The notes under the pieces: model-generated | Database searches by the model: none | The model's input: the letters and a program-made list of their open reading frames with translations, nothing else | What the model was told of the DNA's origin: nothing | Position numbers and translations under genes: made by a program | NCBI GenBank assembly: GCA_963769845.1 | Contig: CAVYNL010000015.1 | Coordinates: 62,001-126,000 of the forward strand | Direction of reading: 5' to 3' | DNA from: JBGQMW01 sp963769845 | GTDB taxonomy: Archaea; Thermoproteota; Bathyarchaeia; Bathyarchaeales; Bathycorpusculaceae | Length of the DNA stretch: 64,000 bases | In this document: positions 58,531 through 64,000 of the stretch, in pieces | Numbering within the stretch: position 1 is the stretch's first letter | Layout: each line of letters begins with the position of its first letter

Positions 58531-59421
58531 ATGATCGGAGAACTCGCTGCATTGGGCGCCGCTCTCAGTTGGACAGCCTCCGCTCTGCTCTATAGGAAAG
58601 CGCTGCAGGAAACCAAGCCTATCCTTGCCAACATTGTTCGCCTGGTCCTGACCAGCACGATACTGTTCGTCTTTGTGGCAGTCATAGGCAAACTCGGGAC
58701 CTTTGCCACGTTGCCCTGCAATGTGGTAATCTTGGCTGCTGTCAGCGGCATTATCGGCCTAGGCTTTGGTGATACATTGTACATGGTGAGCTTGAAGATG
58801 GTAGGCGTCGCACGCGCGGTTCCCATAACCTGCACTTATCCGCTGTTCACTCTGCTGTTCGCGTTCGCGTTAGCCAGTCAGCCACCTACCTTGTCTGTCA
58901 TTCTCGGCGCAATTCTCATAGTCGCAGGCATATGGCTCGTAAGCACAGAAAGAAACTCGAGCACAACCGCTTCCAGAAAGCTTCTGCTGTTAGGAGTTGT
59001 CATGGGAATAGCAACTGCAATACTGTGGGCCGTCAGCATAACCATGATGAACCTCGCCTTGAACTACAATCGCCAACTGGACAGCGCCTTAGCCGTCAAC
59101 ACGATCAGAGTGACAGCAATAGGAGCCACGTTCGCAGCCTCTGCCCCACTTCTCTACAAGCGCCACAGGCTGACCAAAATGTCCCGAAAAACGCTGCTCT
59201 CACTCACAGCCGGCGGAATCGTAGCGCTAGGTCTAGGATGGTTCTTTCTAAGCTACAGCCTCACAGTCACCGAGGAATCCCGAGCAGTGCCAATATCCTC
59301 AGTGACACCGCTCTTCTCGACGCTGACCGCCGTCTTACTGTTCCATGAAAAAATAACAATGGAAAACGTTCTGGGCTCAGTACTTATCGTCATAGGAATC
59401 TTCATCATATTCCTCCTGTAA
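58531..59421 (+). CDS. EamA/DMT superfamily transporter
   Basis: The 296 residues span about ten membrane helices in two EamA halves. The first opens ALGAALSWTASALLYRKAL and includes GIIGLGFGDTLYMVSLKMVG; the second includes GVVMGIATAILWAVSITMMN and AVPISSVTPLFSTLTAVLLF. It is probably an exporter of small metabolites in the cytoplasmic membrane. It is not close in sequence to the transporter at 9692, yet both have the same noncoding element upstream. Start is ATG 58531. Confidence 0.9.
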   Translation: MIGELAALGAALSWTASALLYRKALQETKPILANIVRLVLTSTILFVFVAVIGKLGTFATLPCNVVILAAVSGIIGLGFGDTLYMVSLKMVGVARAVPITCTYPLFTLLFAFALASQPPTLSVILGAILIVAGIWLVSTERNSSTTASRKLLLLGVVMGIATAILWAVSITMMNLALNYNRQLDSALAVNTIRVTAIGATFAASAPLLYKRHRLTKMSRKTLLSLTAGGIVALGLGWFFLSYSLTVTEESRAVPISSVTPLFSTLTAVLLFHEKITMENVLGSVLIVIGIFIIFLL

Positions 59422-59445
59422 GCCTTGCAGGCGTGATGTCGCATA

Positions 59446-59459
59446 CGTTTTTATAGTTC
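59446..59459 (+). promoter_or_regulatory. TATA box of the HTH regulator gene
   Basis: CGTTTTTATAGTTC lies about 50-60 bases before ATG 59507, implying a leader of roughly 30 bases. Confidence 0.45.
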
Positions 59460-59506
59460 AATCCATTCTAAAGGGAAACTTGCCTGAGCACAGAGGCACA
59501 TAACAG

Positions 59507-60277
59507 ATGTCAACCCCTCCAAGTCCCCGCAATTCAGTTCTCGCAAGAAGAATTGCAGGAGAAATCATACTCTCAAGCAAGCCCGGCGCGACCATGCGAA
59601 AATGGCGCGAACTCTTCGCCGTTTCCCAAATGCGCCTCTCAGACAAGATGATAGTTTCCGGCTCGGTCATCAGCGACTACGAAAGCGGCAGACGACCAAG
59701 TCCAGGCACCAAATTCGTGCGAAGATTCGTCTGGGCACTCGTCAAGATTGACGAAGAACGCGGAGGCCGCTTCATCCATGAATTCTCAAAACTCACTAGC
59801 TCACCCACCAACGCGATCGTTGACCTACGCGAATTCCCAATACCCGTCCGCGCCGAATACTTGTGCAGAGCAATCGAAGGCAAGAGCGTAGCGTGCCTGG
59901 ACAAGTACGTCAAGGAAGTCCAAGGCTACACTGTCGTGGACGCAAAAAAGGCCATTGAAACTCTCTCAGGACTCGAGTTCTCCCAACTCTTCGGCGCCAC
60001 CACTGAACGCGCACTCGTTTTCACCAACATAGAGAACGGCATCTCGCCCATGCTCATCGTACGAGTCAGCAGCTTAAAACCGCGCTTGGTGATTTTCCAC
60101 GGCACGATGCCCGACGAGTACTCAATACGCCTCGCAGAGTACGACGGCATCCCTCTCATATACTCGAATCTCCTCAGCGTGGAACAAATCGTCAAATCAC
60201 TTAGAAGACTATACAGAATAGCGCTTCACAGAAAACTCGGCAGACCCGTACGACCACCACCACAAGTAACTGCCTGA
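59507..60277 (+). CDS. Archaeal HTH transcriptional regulator (COG1709-like)
   Basis: The 256 residues have an N-terminal XRE-type HTH (RKWRELFAVSQMRLSDKMIV, SGSVISDYESGRRPSPGTKF) followed by a ligand domain of about 150 residues (SQLFGATTERALVFTNIENG, LRRLYRIALHRKLGRP at the end). This layout matches a family of archaeal regulators with CBS-like or novel C-terminal domains. Start is ATG 59507. It is convergent with the uracil-DNA glycosylase gene, five bases apart. Its target is unknown; the nearest plus-strand gene is the EamA transporter upstream. Confidence 0.78.
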   Translation: MSTPPSPRNSVLARRIAGEIILSSKPGATMRKWRELFAVSQMRLSDKMIVSGSVISDYESGRRPSPGTKFVRRFVWALVKIDEERGGRFIHEFSKLTSSPTNAIVDLREFPIPVRAEYLCRAIEGKSVACLDKYVKEVQGYTVVDAKKAIETLSGLEFSQLFGATTERALVFTNIENGISPMLIVRVSSLKPRLVIFHGTMPDEYSIRLAEYDGIPLIYSNLLSVEQIVKSLRRLYRIALHRKLGRPVRPPPQVTA

Positions 60278-60282
60278 AGAAT

Positions 60283-60903
60283 TCAAAGCTTGGCAATGCC
60301 AATTCTGACTAGTTCTTTTCCAAGAAGCCGAAAATCCTCAACAAGCTGACTCTTGTACTCACCGTTGTAAAGCGCCGCGGCAGGATGAAAAGTCGGAAAA
60401 ATCGTCATCTGCATTCCCCACAGCTTCGTCTTGAAGAATTTTCCGCGAGCCTTGGTGATGCTGTCAAACGGCAGCTTAGCCTTTGAAAACATGTAAGCAG
60501 ATGAATGTTTTCCAAGAGACACGATCACCTTCGGCTTGATGAGCGCTATCTGCCTGTTCAAATAAGGTGTACACGCTTCAATCTCGTCAGGCAATGGTTC
60601 CCGGTTTTCCGGAGGACGACACCTTACAACGTTGCAAATGAAGACTCCCTTCCTAACGTAACCTGCTTCGGTCAGTAGTGCGTCAAGAAACTTTCCGGCT
60701 TGGCCCACAAAAGGTCTCCCTTCAACGTCTTCGTTTCGTCCTGGCCCCTCGCCGACAAGCATAACTCTGCTTTGTGCGCTGCCCTCACCAGGCACAGCTT
60801 TCTTCCGTGTCTCTGAAAGCCTGCATCTTGGGCAGAACATTATTTCCGCGGCAATTGCTTCCAAAAGCTCTTCTGCAGACAACGGCAGGACCCTTGATGT
60901 CAA
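60283..60903 (-). CDS. Uracil-DNA glycosylase, family 4 (iron-sulfur)
   Basis: Removes uracil from DNA. Iron-sulfur cysteines are in MFCPRCRLSETRKKAVPGEG and later ICNVVRC and EACTPYLNRQ. The active-site motif is VMLVGEGPGRNEDVEGRPFV, and the C-terminal FPTFHPAAALYNG holds the catalytic-loop His. The 206 residues are complete. Its ATG overlaps the stop of the DUF1805 gene by four bases, so the two are translationally coupled. Confidence 0.93.
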   Translation of the reverse strand: MTSRVLPLSAEELLEAIAAEIMFCPRCRLSETRKKAVPGEGSAQSRVMLVGEGPGRNEDVEGRPFVGQAGKFLDALLTEAGYVRKGVFICNVVRCRPPENREPLPDEIEACTPYLNRQIALIKPKVIVSLGKHSSAYMFSKAKLPFDSITKARGKFFKTKLWGMQMTIFPTFHPAAALYNGEYKSQLVEDFRLLGKELVRIGIAKL

Positions 60904-61193
60904 CTCATATGCTTCAAAGCTTCGGAACCCTTCATTCCTGCCTCAACGCCCAAGCTCTTGGCCTTGGAGGTCACGGTCTTCACCTGCGCGTTCAAAACGT
61001 CCTCAAAGCTCTTCACACCGCTGACCACGGCAGCTGCAACGTTGAATTTTTCCGCCGCCTCGGCATTCAGGAAGCCGCACATCACAAACCCCTTTTCGCC
61101 AACGATCAGAACCAACGGGGGGCTTTCGGGCAAGTCGATCTTGACGCCTGAGAACACTTTGCCATCCACCTTGACGGACGAGATATTAATCAT
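60900..61193 (-). CDS. DUF1805 family protein
   Basis: A 97-residue protein of the DUF1805/YunC type: VKVDGKVFSGVKIDLPESPP, LVLIVGEKGFVMCGFLNAEA, and AAVVSGVKSFEDVLNAQVKT. The conserved Cys-Gly in VMCGFLN is present. ATG 61193 has GGTG upstream; GTG 61202 is in frame. It is coupled to the uracil-DNA glycosylase gene. The function is unknown. Confidence 0.8.
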   Translation of the reverse strand: MINISSVKVDGKVFSGVKIDLPESPPLVLIVGEKGFVMCGFLNAEAAEKFNVAAAVVSGVKSFEDVLNAQVKTVTSKAKSLGVEAGMKGSEALKHMS

Positions 61194-61272
61194 TGCAAAC
61201 ACCTTTTAACGGCTAATATATCTCTTATCCAGCTTAAATAAGAATTACCAGCCCAGAAAACCGGCGAACACT

Positions 61273-61884
61273 TTGCTTACAAAGCTCAAACAGAAAGTCC
61301 AACAGGTGCTTACGTTCGAGGCAAAAGCAGCTCATAAACTGGGCCTCACGCCCAACATGATAACAGCAATCGGCCTTGCCTTCGCCTTCCTCTCAGCCTT
61401 CGCCTACGCTGAGTGGCAATTCCACCTCATTGTCCCTTGGCTGGCATTCATCCTGCTCCTGCTCTCCGGATTCTGCGACGCTCTAGACGGCATAGTAGCC
61501 AGGATTTACGGAGAATCAACGGTTTTCGGCGGCTTCCTAGATTCTCTCCTAGACAGATACGCTGACGCCGCAGTTTTCGTGGGCATAATCATTGTAGGAC
61601 TCTGCTACTACTGGGCAGGCTTGCTGGCGATAATCGGCTCACTGTTAGTAAGCTACAGTCGTGCCAGGGCAGAAGCAGCCGGATTCAAGATGGAATCCGT
61701 CGGCTTGGCTGAGAGGGCAGAACGCATGCTGATCCTGCTCCTCACAACGCTGATCGCGATCTACTGGCTCCCAGCACTGAACATCGGCGTGATTATTATT
61801 GCCGCGCTTGCTAATGTGACGGTTGTGCAGAGAGCCGCGTACGTTTACGTTAAAACAAAGAAAAAAGAATCTGTTAAGACCTAG
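61273..61884 (+). CDS. CDP-alcohol phosphatidyltransferase, probable archaetidylinositol phosphate synthase
   Basis: Membrane enzyme that links CDP-archaeol to inositol phosphate. The catalytic motif is SGFCDALDGIVARIYGEST followed by GGFLDSLLDRYADA (DGx2AR...Gx3Dx3D, residues about 70-100). About five membrane helices follow. It has 203 residues; start is TTG 61273. It supports the archaeal lipid assignment. Its stop overlaps the convergent S26e stop by four bases. Confidence 0.88.
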   Translation: MLTKLKQKVQQVLTFEAKAAHKLGLTPNMITAIGLAFAFLSAFAYAEWQFHLIVPWLAFILLLLSGFCDALDGIVARIYGESTVFGGFLDSLLDRYADAAVFVGIIIVGLCYYWAGLLAIIGSLLVSYSRARAEAAGFKMESVGLAERAERMLILLLTTLIAIYWLPALNIGVIIIAALANVTVVQRAAYVYVKTKKKESVKT

Positions 61885-62174
61885 AACCTTCTAGGCCTTG
61901 TCCGCATGTGTCTTTCGCTTTCAGCTCTGACTTTTACGACGCCACGGTGCACTGCGCATGAGACGCAGTAGTATTTGGTGTCAGACGGCACGGCTATGTA
62001 GGTGCCCTTCTGTCTTAGCTCCTTGGCCAAGGCATAATCAACGAACGACAGCCTCTTAGTGACCTTCTTGGCCTTGTCGCGAGGCACCATTGCCCCGCAG
62101 CTTGCGCATTGAATGGCGCCGCTGCTGCCTTTGCCGCCTTTTGACCTTCCGCGACTCTTACGTTTAGATGGCAA
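61881..62174 (-). CDS. rps26e: Ribosomal protein S26e
   Basis: Small-subunit protein shared by eukaryotes and mainly TACK archaea, absent from most Euryarchaeota. The basic start is MPSKRKSRGRSKGGKG, zinc sites are in IQCASCGAMVPRDKAK and YYCVSCAVHRGVVKVR, and the end is RTRPRRF. The 97 residues match. It is the strongest taxonomic marker here. Confidence 0.93.
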   Translation of the reverse strand: MPSKRKSRGRSKGGKGSSGAIQCASCGAMVPRDKAKKVTKRLSFVDYALAKELRQKGTYIAVPSDTKYYCVSCAVHRGVVKVRAESERHMRTRPRRF

Positions 62175-62223
62175 TTCCTTTTACTCCTAAAACTTGTCTC
62201 AACAACCAATGGAGGCTTCTGCT

Positions 62224-63108
62224 TTATATATCTGCCCTCAATTTCATAGCGCGCGCGTTTGCTTTGGGGTCGATCTTTGGAACAATCTTTCCCGCTGAGC
62301 TTGTGAACAGGGTCGTTACGCCTGGACCGTGACCCGCGATTACGCAGTCTGTGTGAACCACTATGCCCACCGAAACGGCGCCCTGCCTGTAAATTCTCCC
62401 ATACTCATGGTCCGCGTCCGTTATAGCTACCACATCGCCGAGTCCTATGCTGTCAAGCTTATGCTGCTTTCTCGTCTTCTCGTCAAAAAGTTGTATGTCA
62501 TAGTCTCCTGAGTATGTCTGGTTTGAACCTAGACCTGAGCCCATGACCGCCGCTGGAACGATGTGTGTAACTGGGACTTCCAGTTTACCGCCCTTGGGCG
62601 TCGGGTCTAGGGCTTTCAGGAAGCGTGGGTCCATGTTCATCGCCGTTATGTCTGGAAAATCCAGCAGCTTCAGGCCTACCCCGTAGGCTTTGATATGAAA
62701 CTTGTGTCCGAGCACGAGCTTCTCCATCACTTCTGGCTGGACGTCCACGAGGACGTGTTCTATGCCCCCGTGCTTGCCCGTGACCACTCCTTTTGCTCCT
62801 TTTGCTTCTCCGGAGATTATTGTTGCTTCGTTTCCTACGCAGGCTAGCACGTTGAGAGCTGTGTTTGCGCCACGCCCATATCTGGTGTCGCTTTCCTTAT
62901 TTTCGATGCTGACTCCCGGTTCAACGTGGTCTGCCTCCCAGCCGCACGCTGGGTCGCCTACTCTTATGTTGTAGGTTATTCCGCCCACACCGGGCAGGAC
63001 CACTGGTTTGCCCTGAGCTGAGATCGTGTACACGCTTGGGAAGACAGGGCTTACAGCTTCGCCCACAACTGATATCTTCACGAGCTTATCTGTGTTCGTT
63101 TTCAACAT
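62224..63108 (-). CDS. DUF4438 domain protein
   Basis: The 294 residues match the DUF4438 family: KISVVGEAVSPVFPSVYTIS at the start, GGITYNIRVGDPACGWEADH, CVGNEATIISGEAKGAKGVV and HIVPAAVMGSGLGSNQTYSG, GLGDVVAITDADHEYGRIYR and TDCVIAGHGPGVTTLF. The fold is beta-rich; the function is unknown. It is 49 bases upstream of S26e on the same strand. Start is ATG 63108. Confidence 0.82.
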   Translation of the reverse strand: MLKTNTDKLVKISVVGEAVSPVFPSVYTISAQGKPVVLPGVGGITYNIRVGDPACGWEADHVEPGVSIENKESDTRYGRGANTALNVLACVGNEATIISGEAKGAKGVVTGKHGGIEHVLVDVQPEVMEKLVLGHKFHIKAYGVGLKLLDFPDITAMNMDPRFLKALDPTPKGGKLEVPVTHIVPAAVMGSGLGSNQTYSGDYDIQLFDEKTRKQHKLDSIGLGDVVAITDADHEYGRIYRQGAVSVGIVVHTDCVIAGHGPGVTTLFTSSAGKIVPKIDPKANARAMKLRADI

Positions 63109-63284
63109 CTAATATTTTCCTCACGTTAAACTGATGGCATTCTTGTACGGCTGAGCTAATAAATCTCACTCGCGAAAATGTTCAGTGTGCAGATTGGAGA
63201 GCAACAAGTTTTAAATTAGGCAGCTTCCTTTTCAGTTGATTGTCCTACACCTCAGGAAAGCTTTGTTTGGGTGGCTGAAAAATC

Positions 63285-63875
63285 ATGGCGGAAATTGGAC
63301 TTAGACCTAAAATGCTGGTCAAGGATGTTATGAGCAGCCCAGCTGTTACCATCGAGGAGAATGCTTCTGCGAACCGTGTTGCCACCCTCATGAACAAAAC
63401 TGATCTAGGCTGCATAATCGTGACGACCAAAGACGGAAAGCCGATCGGCATAATAACCGAAAGGGACCTTGTCGTAAGGGTTCTCGCGAAGAATGCTAAG
63501 CCTGATACCTTGAAGGCTAAGGAGGTTATGACGGCTCCGTTGATAAACATCGAGCCCGACGCGACCGTGACCGACGCTGCAAGGCGAATGAGCAGATTGA
63601 ACGTGAGGCGGTTGGGCGTCATGTACAAGGAGAGGCTCGTAGGCGCAATCTCCAGCAAAGACATCCTGGGTGTTATGCCTGAACTGCTGGAGACTATTCA
63701 GGAAAAAGCCCTGATCGAGGGCGAGAACAGGGCTGAAGTGTCTGAGAAGGAGTCCGGGCCTCTTTCCGGTTACTGTGACCGTTGCGGCAGATGGTCGGAT
63801 GACTTGGTGGAAGTTGACGGTGAGTTTCTGTGTGAAGACGACAGGGCAGAGCTGGAAAGCGAAGCCGAGGAGTGA
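63285..63875 (+). CDS. Paired CBS-domain protein with C-terminal zinc ribbon
   Basis: Residues 8-125 carry two CBS motifs (LVKDVMSSPAVTIEENASAN, GIITERDLVVRVLAKNA, AKEVMTAPLINIEPDATVTD), which bind adenosyl ligands. Residues 155-190 add a zinc ribbon (GYCDRCGRWSDDLVEVDG, FLCEDDRAEL) that is acidic. ATG 63285 is chosen; a GTTTTAAATTA TATA element lies at about 63209. Such proteins act as energy sensors for a partner enzyme. A second CBS gene follows at once. Confidence 0.85.
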   Translation: MAEIGLRPKMLVKDVMSSPAVTIEENASANRVATLMNKTDLGCIIVTTKDGKPIGIITERDLVVRVLAKNAKPDTLKAKEVMTAPLINIEPDATVTDAARRMSRLNVRRLGVMYKERLVGAISSKDILGVMPELLETIQEKALIEGENRAEVSEKESGPLSGYCDRCGRWSDDLVEVDGEFLCEDDRAELESEAEE

Positions 63876-63887
63876 AGAGGGGATCTC

Positions 63888-64000
63888 TTGCGTGTCAAAG
63901 AGATCATGGACTCGAAGCACCCTGTCACACATGGAGCTGACCCATCCACAAAAGCCCGTGCGCTAGTGCGCGACTACAGCCTCAGGATTCTTCCAGTAGT
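63888..64000 (+). CDS. CBS-domain protein, cut by window end
   Basis: TTG 63888, with GAGGGGATC upstream, opens MRVKEIMDSKHPVTHGADPS and continues STKARALVRDYSLRILPVV to the window edge. This is the start of a CBS domain. Only 37 codons are visible. It begins 12 bases after the preceding CBS gene, so the two form a unit. Confidence 0.75.
   Translation, partial: MRVKEIMDSKHPVTHGADPSTKARALVRDYSLRILPV

Overview
This window is a piece of an archaeal chromosome, most likely from an uncultured member of the TACK group of Bathyarchaeia type. The evidence is a eukaryote-like ribosomal protein S26e, transcription factor TFE, aMBF1, aNAC, aEF-1beta, FEN-1, a CDC48 ATPase, a GPN-loop GTPase, Trm56, TruD, an archaeal-type S-adenosylmethionine synthetase and an archaetidylinositol-phosphate synthase. 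Many genes begin with GTG or TTG, and several are probably leaderless, with a TATA box about 25-27 bases before the start codon. The species placement is inference; no rRNA gene is present.

Bases 1-9,200 are a surface-glycan type locus: two hexapeptide acyltransferases, a short-chain reductase, a nucleotide-sugar epimerase, a DegT-type aminotransferase, an asparagine-synthetase-like protein and a DUF354 glycosyltransferase-like protein. The left part is decayed or error-prone: four genes each carry one frameshift, and a further coding relic lies between them. A tRNA-Val(UAC) follows. Bases 10.6-15.8 kb are an information-processing cluster (DUF2110-like, HD protein, TFE, Trm56, HflX, aMBF1, then PUA protein and aNAC). 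Bases 16-33 kb hold metabolic and housekeeping genes (aldo/keto reductase, HAD phosphatase, PAC2, cupins, two radical SAM enzymes including AmrS, CinA-like, PHP phosphatase, secreted transglutaminase-like protein, GPN GTPase, M29-type aminopeptidase, SAM synthetase). Bases 33.5-42.2 kb hold TruD, Pth2, a geranylgeranyl-reductase-type flavoprotein, CDC48, aEF-1beta, FEN-1 and TrpB2.

Bases 42.15-43.76 kb look like a small insertion at the 3' end of trpB2. It is bounded by a 17-bp direct repeat that copies the trpB2 tail, and it carries a nuclease-like gene and a fragment of a type I restriction HsdR subunit. The adjacent pcm gene is broken by a 31-base insertion that forms a hairpin. After it come a winged-helix gene and three small proteins (one with an acidic tail, one basic) with an attenuator-like or operator-like set of repeats between them. 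From 46 kb to the end are GlmS, an HTH/S-layer-like protein, DUF371, Trm5, RtcA, acylphosphatase, the GMP synthase ATPase subunit, PyrF, uracil-DNA glycosylase, an AIP synthase, S26e and CBS-domain proteins.

The most interesting signal is a roughly 120-base noncoding element present twice, 49 kb apart (9442-9566 and 58229-58350). The copies share an identical 30-base block and a hairpin with one apparent compensatory base-pair change. Each copy lies upstream of, and on the same strand as, one of the only two EamA/DMT transporter genes in the window. This suggests an undescribed regulatory RNA or cis element linked to these transporters.
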